NCBI GenBank assembly: GCA_946221385.1
Contig: CAMIGX010000002.1
Coordinates: forward strand, 62,001 to 126,000
Source: an uncultured Propionimicrobium sp.
GTDB lineage: Bacteria > Actinomycetota > Actinomycetes > Propionibacteriales > Propionibacteriaceae
Reading direction: 5' to 3'
Length of the DNA: 64,000 nt
Part shown: piece by piece, positions 17,410 through 25,711 of the stretch
How positions within the stretch are numbered: position 1 is the first letter of the stretch
How the letters are laid out: each line of letters begins with the position of its first letter
The notes under the pieces: model-generated
What the model saw: the letters and a program-made list of their open reading frames with translations, nothing else
Databases searched by the model: none
Told to the model about the DNA's origin: nothing
Made by a program: the position numbers and the translations under genes

Positions 17410-18117
17410 TCAACGTTCAGCTTGTTCGGCTGGCGTGATGTTCAGCACGTCGATGTTGACATGCGCCGGCAGTGACGCGACCCAGCGGATCGCTTCAGCG
17501 ACGTCTTCGGCGACGAGATTCTGTTTTCCCTCGTAAACGCCAGCAGCACGCTGTTGGTCACCGTGAAAACGGTTGACCGAGAAATCAGTCTTGACCCGTC
17601 CAGGATCAATCTCACAAACCCTGATATCGGGAGCTTCCTCGCGACGAAAGGCCCGCGTCAATCCGCGCAGCCCGTACTTGGCGGCGTTGTAGCCGCTACC
17701 CCCTGGGTAGGCGTCAGTGGCAGCGATCGAACCCACATTGATGACCAAACCCTTGGCTGCCTTGAGCTGTGGATAGAGCGCCTTGGTGACCAGCATCGTC
17801 CCCAAGACGTTCGTGCGATACATCCAGTCCCAATCGTCAGGGTCGGCGTCACGCAAGAAATCCAACTCTTTAGCGCCGCCTGCATTGTTGACCAGCAAGT
17901 CGACCCGCTTCAGCTGCGCGGCGAGCGCATCAATCGACCCTTGGTCGGTGACATCTAGTTCCACTGCAGTGCCACCGATTTCGTCAGCGATAGTTTGACA
18001 ACGAGCTAACCGCCGAGCCGCGACGACGACCTGCCAACCGTCGCCCGCCAGCGCCCGACAAGCCGCCTCACCAATGCCCGCCGAACCTCCAGTGACTACC
18101 GCAACCTTTTCGCTCAT
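17410..18117 (-). CDS. Short-chain dehydrogenase/reductase
   Basis: 235 residues from the ATG at 18117; a longer in-frame reading exists but the -10 element at 18125-18130 supports this start. The cofactor motif TGGSAGIGEA is followed by RRLARC, which favours NADP. The NNAGG motif and catalytic S/Y/K (the Y and K in YNAAKYGL) are present. The whole resembles the YdfG type of NADP-dependent 3-hydroxy-acid dehydrogenases. The substrate is unknown. It is divergent from the GNAT gene with 49 bp between start codons. Confidence 0.88.
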   Translation of the reverse strand: MSEKVAVVTGGSAGIGEAACRALAGDGWQVVVAARRLARCQTIADEIGGTAVELDVTDQGSIDALAAQLKRVDLLVNNAGGAKELDFLRDADPDDWDWMYRTNVLGTMLVTKALYPQLKAAKGLVINVGSIAATDAYPGGSGYNAAKYGLRGLTRAFRREEAPDIRVCEIDPGRVKTDFSVNRFHGDQQRAAGVYEGKQNLVAEDVAEAIRWVASLPAHVNIDVLNITPAEQAER

Positions 18118-18124
18118 AGCCGTC

Positions 18125-18130
18125 ACTTTA
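18125..18130 (-). promoter_or_regulatory. Leaderless -10 element (TAAAGT) of the SDR gene
   Basis: On the minus strand TAAAGT lies 7 nt before the ATG at 18117. It is back to back with the -10 of the GNAT gene at 18154. Confidence 0.5.
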
Positions 18131-18153
18131 GCTGCGCTCAGCGGCTGGCAACC

Positions 18154-18159
18154 TAGACT
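18154..18159 (+). promoter_or_regulatory. Leaderless -10 element (TAGACT) of the GNAT-glycosylase pair
   Basis: TAGACT lies 7 nt before the ATG at 18167. Together with the SDR element it leaves only 23 bp between two divergent -10 boxes, so the polymerase sites overlap. Confidence 0.5.
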
Positions 18160-18166
18160 CCTGAGC

Positions 18167-18652
18167 ATGGATTTCACGATCAGGCGAGCAGATGAATCAG
18201 ACCGCACCTATATCCAGCGACTGAACTTCTTAGCAGACGTGCATGGCGATGAATCTCGGCCGCTCGACGATCAGGCGCTGCCCGGGGTGGCAGCCTATGT
18301 CGACGCCTGGGACCCAGATCTCGACGGCGGCGTCATCGCCTTTGACGAATTCCGCACGCCGGCTGGCGGTGCCTGGCTGCGCCATTGGGAATCCCCTGAA
18401 GCGCGCGGGCATGCGAATCTCGGCCCCGAAATCCCCGAGATCGGCATCGCCATCGAGCAGCGTTTCTATGGCCATGGGCTGTCCAAATTGTTGTTGGACG
18501 GCGTCATCGCGCTCGCCCGCGAACAAGGCGCTACGAAGATCGCATTGAGCGTCGCCGAGGATAATACGCGCGCCCGTCATGTCTACGAAAAATATGGCTT
18601 CATCGACGAACCGAATGCGCCGCGGCCCGGCATCTTGAGCATGGAGATTTGA
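18167..18652 (+). CDS. GNAT-family N-acetyltransferase
   Basis: 161 residues. It opens with FTIRRADESDRTYIQRLNF and has the acetyl-CoA loop region around EQRFYGHGLSKLLLDGVIALAREQGA, and the terminal ARHVYEKYGF motif of the fold. It transfers an acetyl group from acetyl-CoA to an unknown amine. Its stop overlaps the next start (TGATG), so the two genes form an operon with the DNA-repair protein behind it. That suggests a shared induction rather than a shared substrate. Confidence 0.88.
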   Translation: MDFTIRRADESDRTYIQRLNFLADVHGDESRPLDDQALPGVAAYVDAWDPDLDGGVIAFDEFRTPAGGAWLRHWESPEARGHANLGPEIPEIGIAIEQRFYGHGLSKLLLDGVIALAREQGATKIALSVAEDNTRARHVYEKYGFIDEPNAPRPGILSMEI

Positions 18653-19083
18653 TGCGACTCTGGTCGGTACATCCGCGCTATCTAGACAGGCAAGCGCTCA
18701 TCGGGTGCTGGCGGGAAAGCTTGCTAGCCCAAAGCGTGCTGAACAAATCAGCTGGTGGCTACGCTAATCATCCCCAGCTGCAGCGGTTTCGGGCTGCAGC
18801 TGACCCGGCTGCAGCCATCGGGGATTATTTGACGACGTTAGCTGATGAAGCGTCCACGCGAGGCTATAGATTCGATCGCGCAAAGATCATTGCGACGAGC
18901 CTGTTGCCATGTCAGCTGGAATTGACACGCGGCCAACTCGACTATGAATGGCAGCACTTGATGGCCAAGCTCGGAATCCGCAGTCCGCAACTCGCTGCGC
19001 GTTGGGCGAAGATTGACCATCCGGACCCCAACCCACTCTTCAAGCTGGTGGCCGGCCCCGTCGCTACATGGGAAAAGATCTAG
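18652..19083 (+). CDS. Pyrimidine-dimer DNA glycosylase-like protein (PF03013)
   Basis: 143 residues starting MRLWSVHPRYLD, with CWRESLLAQSVL and NHPQLQRFRAAADPAAAIGDYL, then AdEASTRGYRFDRAKI. This is the bacterial form of the T4 endonuclease V family and would excise UV-induced thymine dimers. The N-terminal motif is RLW rather than the Thr-2 nucleophile of T4 DenV, so the exact chemistry of this branch is uncertain. It is translationally coupled to the GNAT gene. A strong terminator follows at 19111. Confidence 0.8.
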   Translation: MRLWSVHPRYLDRQALIGCWRESLLAQSVLNKSAGGYANHPQLQRFRAAADPAAAIGDYLTTLADEASTRGYRFDRAKIIATSLLPCQLELTRGQLDYEWQHLMAKLGIRSPQLAARWAKIDHPDPNPLFKLVAGPVATWEKI

Positions 19084-19110
19084 GTCGAACCGAAGCTTCA
19101 GACGGCAAGA

Positions 19111-19146
19111 AAAACTGCCCGTGACCGTATGTGTCACGGGCAGTTT
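19111..19146. terminator. Bidirectional intrinsic terminator
   Basis: A perfect 13-bp stem, AACTGCCCGTGAC with GTCACGGGCAGTT, around a 7-nt loop, with A and T runs on both sides. It lies between the convergent glycosylase gene (plus) and the DmsC-like gene (minus), serving both. Confidence 0.9.
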
Positions 19147-19161
19147 CGTTGACTCAATGAA

Positions 19162-20184
19162 TCAGATTCCGACGCGCAACATGACGTCGTAGAACAGCGT
19201 GCGGCCAGCGAATTCGCCGATCAGCGCCAGCAAGAAGCCGGTCACCATCAAGGCCGTCAGGCGACCCATGTTGACCGGCGACTGGGCAGCGACGAAGAAA
19301 GCAGCCAGACCACAGCCCAAGGCACCAATGACCAGCGCAGCGAAACGAAGCACCGAAACCCAGCTGGCGTAGTGTGCAGCTGCTTCAGCGGCGATGCCCC
19401 CTTGCAGGGCCAGTTGCGAGACGTACAGCGGCATGGCGATCAACAGCACCGCAGCGGCGACAATCGCGAAGACCGTCGTCCAGCGGGTCGCCCAGACCAG
19501 CAGGCGATCGATCTCGTCACGCTCGAGGCCCTCGACGACATAACGGTCGGACAAGAATGCCCGGGTGCGCGCGACGCTGGAACCCTGCTGGGACAGTGGT
19601 TTGAGTTCGGCGATCTCGGTTTCAGTCAGCTTGGCGAAGCGACGGTCACGATTGCGCACGATGAGGGTGAAGGTGGCGCCGACGGCCAGCGAACCCAAGA
19701 TCAGTGCAGTGGCGAAAAATTGCACCCAAGTTGCCCAGCTATTCCAAGCCGGGACGGTGACCAGCGAGTAGTAAATCTGCGCCTGGCAGACGATCAAACC
19801 GATGCCGACCAACGCTGCTAGACCGGCAACGATCTGACGGGCCGTAGCCGAACCCCACTCGAACAGCTGCATCAAGCAGAACAAGAAGCCAAGGGCCGCA
19901 AAGCCGAGTCCGAAGACGATCTCCCGGCTCAACCACGAGGTGCCGAAGTGTCGGAAGACGTTGAAGACGTGTGTGACATCGTGCATGTGGAACATCGAGA
20001 CGATCAGACCGATGACCATCGCGGGGCCAATTGCGAGCACCGCGGGATTAGTCAGGCGCTCCATCGCCGCTTGGGAGAACTTGCTGCGTCCTGCTAGCTG
20101 GAGGATGCCGAGCACGATGAACATGCCGACGCACATTTGGGTAATCACAGTGAAAGTGATCATGGGAAGTTCGCCGAGATTCAT
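19162..20184 (-). CDS. DmsC-like dimethyl sulfoxide reductase membrane-anchor subunit
   Basis: 340 residues with eight or so predicted membrane helices. The opening NLGELPMITFTVITQMCVGMFIVLGILQL matches the DmsC family, which anchors molybdopterin oxidoreductases and oxidises menaquinol. AGAGGAG lies 8 nt before the ATG. No DmsA or DmsB gene is present in the window, so the partner must be elsewhere or the protein acts alone. A DtxR-like sequence lies upstream at 20257, although the assignment of that site is weak. The gene is single, with a terminator at 19111. Confidence 0.8.
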   Translation of the reverse strand: MNLGELPMITFTVITQMCVGMFIVLGILQLAGRSKFSQAAMERLTNPAVLAIGPAMVIGLIVSMFHMHDVTHVFNVFRHFGTSWLSREIVFGLGFAALGFLFCLMQLFEWGSATARQIVAGLAALVGIGLIVCQAQIYYSLVTVPAWNSWATWVQFFATALILGSLAVGATFTLIVRNRDRRFAKLTETEIAELKPLSQQGSSVARTRAFLSDRYVVEGLERDEIDRLLVWATRWTTVFAIVAAAVLLIAMPLYVSQLALQGGIAAEAAAHYASWVSVLRFAALVIGALGCGLAAFFVAAQSPVNMGRLTALMVTGFLLALIGEFAGRTLFYDVMLRVGI

Positions 20185-20256
20185 GGCTGCACTCCTCTAA
20201 CGGTAAAACTGCCTGACTATTTCCTGCCCATAGTATTTGCAAGCATTTAGAAAAAA

Positions 20257-20272
20257 TTAGGAAGGCTAACCT
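20257..20272. promoter_or_regulatory. Possible DtxR/IdeR-like iron box
   Basis: TTAGGAAGGCTAACCT contains the core AGGCTAACCT of the actinobacterial iron box; the left half deviates (I count 13 of 19 matches to the consensus). It lies in an AT-rich 150-bp divergent region between the DmsC-like gene and the flavin monooxygenase gene, so it could affect either. Confidence 0.3.
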
Positions 20273-20323
20273 CATTTAATTTCGCAATATTTGCAAATTG
20301 AAATTTGTGAGCTTAATTTCCCG

Positions 20324-20329
20324 TAGAAT
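20324..20329 (+). promoter_or_regulatory. Leaderless -10 element (TAGAAT) of the monooxygenase gene
   Basis: TAGAAT lies 6 nt before the ATG at 20336. An inverted repeat CAAAT/ATTTG sits 17 nt further upstream (20294-20307) and could be an operator. Confidence 0.5.
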
Positions 20330-20335
20330 TTCGCC

Positions 20336-21406
20336 ATGGCTAATAGCACCGTGCGACTTTCTGTGCTCGATCTGATCCCCGTCCGAAGCGGCCAGACCAC
20401 CGGTCAAGCGATCGAAGCTTGCCTGTCCTTGGCTAACACCGCGGACCGCAACGGCTATCACCGTTTCTGGGTCGCCGAACACCACAATGCGCCGATGATC
20501 GCCAGCACCCACCCCGCGGTGTTGATCTCGATGATCGCTAGTCAGACCGAGAATATTCGCGTCGGCTCGGGCGGAGTCATGTTGCCCAATCACACGCCGC
20601 TTTCGATTGCCGAGCAGTTCGCGCTGCTAGAAGCTCGTTTCCCCGGCCGCATTGACCTGGGTATCGGCCGAGCCCCTGGCACCGATCCCGTGACCAGCTG
20701 GGCATTGCGCGGCGGACACTCCGATCGCACATTGCAGGAATTTCCCAGCTGGGTGCGTCAAATCATGCAATTGCTTGGCCCCGGTTTGGCCGTCGAAATT
20801 CAAGGTCGGCAATTTGAGTTGCAAGCGACCCCCGCTGCGACTAGCGCGCCCGAGATTTGGCTGCTGGGCTCGTCGGATTATTCCGCGCAGCTGGCTGCCG
20901 AACTCGGTTTGGGATATGTCTTCGCCCACCATTTCTCCGGCCAAGGCACGCAGCCGGCGCTGCAGATCTATCGCGGCTCAGTGAGCCCAACAGCTCGACG
21001 CGAATTCATCAGCGCAAATATCGTCGTGGCAAATACCACCGAAGAAGCCCAGGCATGGGCGTTGCCGTACGCGCAGATGATGGCGAAGCTGCGCTCAGGG
21101 CAGCCGTTGATCGCTAGCCCGACGATTGAAGAAGCGATGCGCCAGCAAGATCAATTCCCCGCCGAACTGATGCACGCAGTCACCGCGCCATGGCTGATCG
21201 GCACGCCAAGCGAGGTCGCCACTCAAGTGCAGCAGCTCGCTGACCAGTTCGGCGTCGAGGAGATCATGGTCTATCCGGTCGCCGGCGCACTGGACACCGA
21301 TCCGATGACGCGATACCCAGCTCGCGAGTTCGCGCTCAGCGCGCTTGCCGAGGAGCTCGGCCAGTCGCCCTATATCGACGGTCCGACGGCGGTCGACGCG
21401 GGTTGA
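20336..21406 (+). CDS. Luciferase-like flavin-dependent monooxygenase (MsnO8-type)
   Basis: 356 residues. The MsnO8-type opening VRLSVLDLIPVRSGQ, the RFWVAEHHN motif and RIDLGIGRAPGTDP are all visible. Such proteins use reduced FMN and oxygen on unknown substrates; sequence alone does not name one. The gene is separated by 70 bp from the SDR-FAD-isomerase cassette on the same strand, and that next gene has its own -10. It is divergent from the DmsC-like gene. Confidence 0.9.
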   Translation: MANSTVRLSVLDLIPVRSGQTTGQAIEACLSLANTADRNGYHRFWVAEHHNAPMIASTHPAVLISMIASQTENIRVGSGGVMLPNHTPLSIAEQFALLEARFPGRIDLGIGRAPGTDPVTSWALRGGHSDRTLQEFPSWVRQIMQLLGPGLAVEIQGRQFELQATPAATSAPEIWLLGSSDYSAQLAAELGLGYVFAHHFSGQGTQPALQIYRGSVSPTARREFISANIVVANTTEEAQAWALPYAQMMAKLRSGQPLIASPTIEEAMRQQDQFPAELMHAVTAPWLIGTPSEVATQVQQLADQFGVEEIMVYPVAGALDTDPMTRYPAREFALSALAEELGQSPYIDGPTAVDAG

Positions 21407-21463
21407 GCCGCCGACTGCAAGATTTGTGACTTAGGCGAGCATCGCCGCCACAGTCTTCGTCAA

Positions 21464-21469
21464 TAGACT
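21464..21469 (+). promoter_or_regulatory. Leaderless -10 element (TAGACT) of the SDR-FAD-isomerase cassette
   Basis: TAGACT lies 7 nt before the ATG at 21477, with no ribosome site in between. Confidence 0.5.
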
Positions 21470-21476
21470 GGTCGGT

Positions 21477-22253
21477 ATGCTCAGCCAGACTTCTCCGGTC
21501 GCGATGATCACCGGCGGCAATCGCGGCATCGGCCGCGGCATCACCGATCGGCTGCTAGCTGACGGTTGGCGGGTCTCGATCATGGCGACCCGTCCACTGG
21601 CCCAGGCCGGCTTAGACGAACTCGTCAACCACGACGCCGTGCATTACACCCAAGGATCAGTCGATGATGTCGACGCCCATCGCCGATATCTCGATGACAC
21701 CTTGGCAGCCTTCGGAGGCGTCGACGCGCTGATCAATAACGCCGGCGTCGCCCCCACTCAGCGCGACGACATTTTGACTGCGAGCCCGGAAAGTTTCGAT
21801 CGGGTGCTGTCTATAAATCTGCGTGGTCCGTATTTCTTGACCCAGCTGGTCGCCAACCAGATGCTCACTCAGCCCATCGATCCGACCACCGACGTGCGCG
21901 CGACGATCGTCAACGTCAGCTCGATCAGTGCCGAAGTGGTTTCGACCAATCGGGGCGAATATTGCATCTCGAAAGCTGGCGCTGCGATGGCCACGAAGCT
22001 GTGGGCGGCCCGGTTGGCGCCCGAAGCGATTCTGGTCTATGAGGTGCGGCCTGGCGTCATCGCGACCGACATGACTGCTGGGGTCAAGCAGCGCTATGAC
22101 GACTTCTTTGCCGCCGACGGCGCACCGATGCCGCGTTGGGGGACGCCAGCTGACGTCGCTGGCGCCGTCGCTCAGCTGGTGGCCGGTCAGATGCCCTACT
22201 CGACTGGTGAGGTCATTCACGTCGATGGCGGCATGCACATCGGCCGGCTATAG
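21477..22253 (+). CDS. Short-chain dehydrogenase, 3-ketoacyl-ACP-reductase-like
   Basis: 258 residues. TGGNRGIGRG is the cofactor motif, NNAGVA follows, then NVSSISAE and the catalytic Y/K in YCISKAGAAM, and the end VIHVDGGMHIGRL is the classic FabG C-terminus. It is first in a three-gene cassette with an FAD protein and a sugar isomerase, so it more likely oxidises a sugar or polyol than makes fatty acids; that is inferred from context. The next gene begins 15 bp downstream behind GGAGG. Confidence 0.9.
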   Translation: MLSQTSPVAMITGGNRGIGRGITDRLLADGWRVSIMATRPLAQAGLDELVNHDAVHYTQGSVDDVDAHRRYLDDTLAAFGGVDALINNAGVAPTQRDDILTASPESFDRVLSINLRGPYFLTQLVANQMLTQPIDPTTDVRATIVNVSSISAEVVSTNRGEYCISKAGAAMATKLWAARLAPEAILVYEVRPGVIATDMTAGVKQRYDDFFAADGAPMPRWGTPADVAGAVAQLVAGQMPYSTGEVIHVDGGMHIGRL

Positions 22254-22268
22254 ATGACCGGAGGCGAC

Positions 22269-24248
22269 ATGGCTGAGCACATGCAGATCGAGACCATTGA
22301 CGCGCCGATCTTGATCGTCGGCACCGGATCTGCGGGCTATTGCGCCGCCGACCGGCTCTTGATGGCCGGGGTGCCAGCTGACGACATCGTCATGATCGCC
22401 GACAAGATTCGCGCCGGTGCGTCGCGCAATGCCGGTTCGGACAAGCAGACCTATTACAAGTTGAGCCTGGCCGGTGATGCCCCCGATTCGGTCGCGGATC
22501 TGGCCGCGACGCTCTTCGCTGGCGGCGCGATGGACGGCGACAATGCGCTAGTCGAAGCGGCCTATTCGGCGCGCTGTTTCCTGCATCTGGTCGATGTTGG
22601 CGTGCCTTTCCCAGCCGACAGATTTGGGCAATTCGTCGGCTATAAGACTGACCATGACCCACGCGAACGCGCCACCTCGATCGGCCCCTATACCTCGCGA
22701 CGGATGACCCAGGAGCTCGAACGGCGAGTCGAAAAGGCCGGCGTGCGGCGGCGGGAGGGCTGCCGCGTCATCGACTTGATCGTCGACCGCGCTGCCGAGG
22801 TGCCGCGCGTCGTGGGCATCCTGGCGCTGGACAAATCCGCGGTGACGGCTCGTCCGCTGTTGATTCGCAGCAGCAATGTGATTTACGCCACCGGCGGCCC
22901 GGCCGGCATGTATGCCGATTCGGTCTATCCGCACGGCCAATGGGGTGCCTCCGGCGCTGCGTTGCGAGCTGGCGCGCCAGGCAAGAACCTCACCGAATGG
23001 CAGTTCGGGCTGTCGTCGACCAATCCACGCTGGAATGTGTCGGGCTCCTACATGCAGGTCATTCCGCGCTTCATTTCGACCGCACCGGACGGCAGCGATG
23101 AACGTGAATTCTTGCTCGACGACATCCCCGACTATGGGACGCTGGCCTCGCTGGTCTTTTTGAAGGGCTATCAATGGCCCTTTGACGTCCGCAAAGCCGC
23201 GGACGGTTCGTCAGTCATCGACCTGCTGGTCTATCGCGAGACGGTCTTGCGCGGCCGGCGAGTCTTCTTGGACTATCGCGCCAACCCCGCCGGGCGGCCC
23301 TTAGACGCAACCGCACTGTCGAGTGAGGCACGGGAATATCTACAGCGCACCGGCGTCTTGGACGTCGACCCCACTGCGCCGCCAGTCGAGCGGCTCAAGG
23401 TGCTCAATCGCAAGGCCTATCAGTTCTATTTAGAGCGCAATCCCGGCATCGATTTAGCGACTGATCTGCTCGAGATCGCAGTGTGCGCGCAGCACAATAA
23501 TGGCGGCCTAGAGGTTGACGATTGGTGGCGTTCCCCCTTGTCAGGGCTCTATCCGATCGGTGAAACGGCCGGCGCGCATGGCGTCTATCGGCCCGGTGGC
23601 GCGGCGCTGAATTCGGGCCAGGTCGGTGCCACCCGGGTCGCCGAACTACTCGGCCGACGACGTGCCGAGCTGGCTGCGCAAGAAGACTTCGACGCTGCGG
23701 CTCGACCGTTGCTCGAGGCCGCGCAAGGGCTGCTTGCCGCCGCGGGTGAGCGTCATCGCGCAGGCGTCCCCGATAGCACCGCAGACGCGCTCAGCTCGGC
23801 GGCAAAGACGATGAGCTCGCAGGCGGGCTTGGTGCGCTCGGCCGAATCGATCCACGAGGCACTAGCGATCACCACGCAGCGGCTGGCCGAATTGCCGACG
23901 ACCCTGTCTGCAGATCCGGATTCCAGGCGCTCGATCGATCGGCTCTTCTTGATCCGCGATATCTTGACCGCCCAGCAGGTCTATTTGACGGCGATGGCCG
24001 ACTATCTGGCCCACGGCGGACGTTCCCGCGGCTCGGTGCTTTATCAAGATGTCGAGGGCCAGCTGCCCAATCATTTGGCTGACGAGACCTTCCGTTTCCG
24101 CGCTGACGAAGACGGCCTGCTAGACGGCGAAGCTCAGATCGTCACCGTCAATCAAACCGGGCAGATCGACTGTCAGTGGCGCCCCGTGCGGCCAATTCCT
24201 GACGACGACGTCCCCTTCGAAGTGATCTGGAGGCAGCAACATGACTGA
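22269..24248 (+). CDS. FAD-dependent oxidoreductase of the fumarate reductase/succinate dehydrogenase flavoprotein type
   Basis: 659 residues from the ATG behind GGAGGCGAC. The N-terminal dinucleotide motif is ILIVGTGSAGYCAADRL, and NVIYATGGPAGMY matches the flavoprotein subunit fold; the C-terminal third is rich in Arg and helices as in that family. It should oxidise or reduce a substrate using FAD. It overlaps the next gene by 8 bp, so it is coupled to a sugar isomerase. The substrate is unknown. With the SDR and isomerase it forms a small catabolic unit, possibly for a sugar, inositol or related ring compound. Confidence 0.8.
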   Translation: MAEHMQIETIDAPILIVGTGSAGYCAADRLLMAGVPADDIVMIADKIRAGASRNAGSDKQTYYKLSLAGDAPDSVADLAATLFAGGAMDGDNALVEAAYSARCFLHLVDVGVPFPADRFGQFVGYKTDHDPRERATSIGPYTSRRMTQELERRVEKAGVRRREGCRVIDLIVDRAAEVPRVVGILALDKSAVTARPLLIRSSNVIYATGGPAGMYADSVYPHGQWGASGAALRAGAPGKNLTEWQFGLSSTNPRWNVSGSYMQVIPRFISTAPDGSDEREFLLDDIPDYGTLASLVFLKGYQWPFDVRKAADGSSVIDLLVYRETVLRGRRVFLDYRANPAGRPLDATALSSEAREYLQRTGVLDVDPTAPPVERLKVLNRKAYQFYLERNPGIDLATDLLEIAVCAQHNNGGLEVDDWWRSPLSGLYPIGETAGAHGVYRPGGAALNSGQVGATRVAELLGRRRAELAAQEDFDAAARPLLEAAQGLLAAAGERHRAGVPDSTADALSSAAKTMSSQAGLVRSAESIHEALAITTQRLAELPTTLSADPDSRRSIDRLFLIRDILTAQQVYLTAMADYLAHGGRSRGSVLYQDVEGQLPNHLADETFRFRADEDGLLDGEAQIVTVNQTGQIDCQWRPVRPIPDDDVPFEVIWRQQHD

Positions 24249-25068
24249 ACCGATGCGTCGACTGTCGATAAATCAGTGGTCATTGAAGACGACCGGCTAT
24301 CCCGAATTCGTCGCCGCGGTGGCTGCTGCCGGCATCGAATCAGTCGGACTTTGGCGGCAGACCGTCGCAGCCCACGGCGTCGAGCTCGTCCGCAAACTAG
24401 TCGACGACGCCGGCTTGCGCGTCAGTTCGCTGTGTCGTGGCGGTTTCTTGACCCAGCCCGACCAGCAGGCGATTGACGACAACCTGCGCGCGATCGATGA
24501 AGCCCACGCCTTGGGCACCGAGGTCTTGGTGATGGTCGTCGGCGGTCTAGAGCGCGGCCAATCAATCCGCGAGGTCCGCGCCGAGCTGCCCGAGACGCTC
24601 GCCAAGCTGATCCCGCACGCCGAGCAGGCGGGCGTCAAGCTAGCGCTCGAACCGATGCATCCGATGTTCGCCGCCGATCGGGCCGTCTTGTCGACCTTGG
24701 ATGACGCCCTCGACGTCGCCGCCGCCACCGGCTCGCAGCAGGTCGGCGTCGTCGTCGACACGTACCACATCTGGTGGGACCCGAATGTCTTGACGGCGAT
24801 CGCGCGCGCTGGGCGCGAAGGCCGAATCTTGAGCTATCAGGTATCGGACTGGAATCTGCCGTTAGCCGCCGAGCCACTAAATTCGCGCGGTGTCATGGGC
24901 GACGGCTTCATCGATTTCACCGAGCTGACTACGGCAAATAGCGCAGCCGGCTATCGCGGCGACGTCGAAGTCGAGATCTTCAACGAACAACTGTGGGCGA
25001 TGCCAGCAGCCCAAAGCCTAGGCCTCATCCGCGAGCGCTTCGAGCGTCTCATCGCGCCCTTCATCTGA
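24241..25068 (+). CDS. Sugar phosphate isomerase/epimerase (AP-endonuclease-2 TIM barrel)
   Basis: 275 residues. Conserved pieces of the fold are LSINQWSLKTTGYPEF at the start, LALEPMHP with the metal-binding Glu, VVDTYHIWWD, and GDVEVEIFNEQLW at the end; these supply the metal-site Glu, Asp, His residues. It probably isomerises or epimerises a sugar or dehydrates a ketosugar. GGAGG lies 7 nt before the ATG, inside the preceding gene. The last 51 bp overlap the convergent minus-strand gene at 25018. No precise substrate can be given. Confidence 0.85.
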   Translation: MTEPMRRLSINQWSLKTTGYPEFVAAVAAAGIESVGLWRQTVAAHGVELVRKLVDDAGLRVSSLCRGGFLTQPDQQAIDDNLRAIDEAHALGTEVLVMVVGGLERGQSIREVRAELPETLAKLIPHAEQAGVKLALEPMHPMFAADRAVLSTLDDALDVAAATGSQQVGVVVDTYHIWWDPNVLTAIARAGREGRILSYQVSDWNLPLAAEPLNSRGVMGDGFIDFTELTTANSAAGYRGDVEVEIFNEQLWAMPAAQSLGLIRERFERLIAPFI

Positions 25069-25710
25069 GCCGTCAACAGCTGGCGGGTCGTCATCGAGTT
25101 GCTCGGCGACCGCCTCGGGGTCGGCTGACGGGAGCCCTGGCAACTGCTCTGCCGCAGAGTTCAAGCCAGCCAGTAGTTCAGCCCGACGCTGGTCCCAGGC
25201 AGCGACCAGGTCAGCTTGGGCCGTCAATTGGGCCTGCCAGTCGTCTAGGAAATCCTGTTGATCTGGCGCGTCGACCAGCTCTCGATATTGCTGGACTCGG
25301 TTGGTGACCAGATCGCTGAGGAGAGCCGCATCGTGATCGCTGAGCGCGTCAAGGCATTCGGCGACCGCGCGCAGCAGTTCAGCGAACTTAGCGACGACCT
25401 TGCCTGCAGCGTCGGCGGCCATGCCACCCCAGCCGGCGAGCAACAGCTCGCGCAACGCATCGACGTCGACGCTAGCTGCCCGCAGCGCCGCGGCGGTCTT
25501 ACGATTGGCGCGCGCTTCTGCCGCCAACGGCAGCGCGACCCCCGAGACGCTGTCGAAAATCTGCTGCAATTCAGCACGCCAATCCGTGAACGCCGCGCTG
25601 AACGTCCGATCGTTCAAGATCGCGACGTCTGGGATGCGTGCAGGGTCGATGTCGTCAAAGGACGGCAGAGCTGCGCGGGCAGCCTCCAGTTGGTTCGCGT
25701 TGACCGGCAT
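25018..25710 (-). CDS. WXG-like helical protein, second type VII-type locus
   Basis: 230 residues, helical and rich in Ala, Leu, Asp. A W-G-G turn lies in LLLAGWGGMAADAAGKVV near residue 93-95 between helices, similar to WXG100 proteins, and the C-terminus is a disordered acidic tail (QLDDDPPAVDGSDEGRDE). There is 1 nt between the upstream gene's stop and this start, so the pair is one transcript. The 3' end overlaps the sugar isomerase gene by 51 bp on the opposite strand. I assign it to the type VII-like group on pattern only. Confidence 0.5.
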   Translation of the reverse strand: MPVNANQLEAARAALPSFDDIDPARIPDVAILNDRTFSAAFTDWRAELQQIFDSVSGVALPLAAEARANRKTAAALRAASVDVDALRELLLAGWGGMAADAAGKVVAKFAELLRAVAECLDALSDHDAALLSDLVTNRVQQYRELVDAPDQQDFLDDWQAQLTAQADLVAAWDQRRAELLAGLNSAAEQLPGLPSADPEAVAEQLDDDPPAVDGSDEGRDETLEALADEA

Positions 25711-25711
25711 C

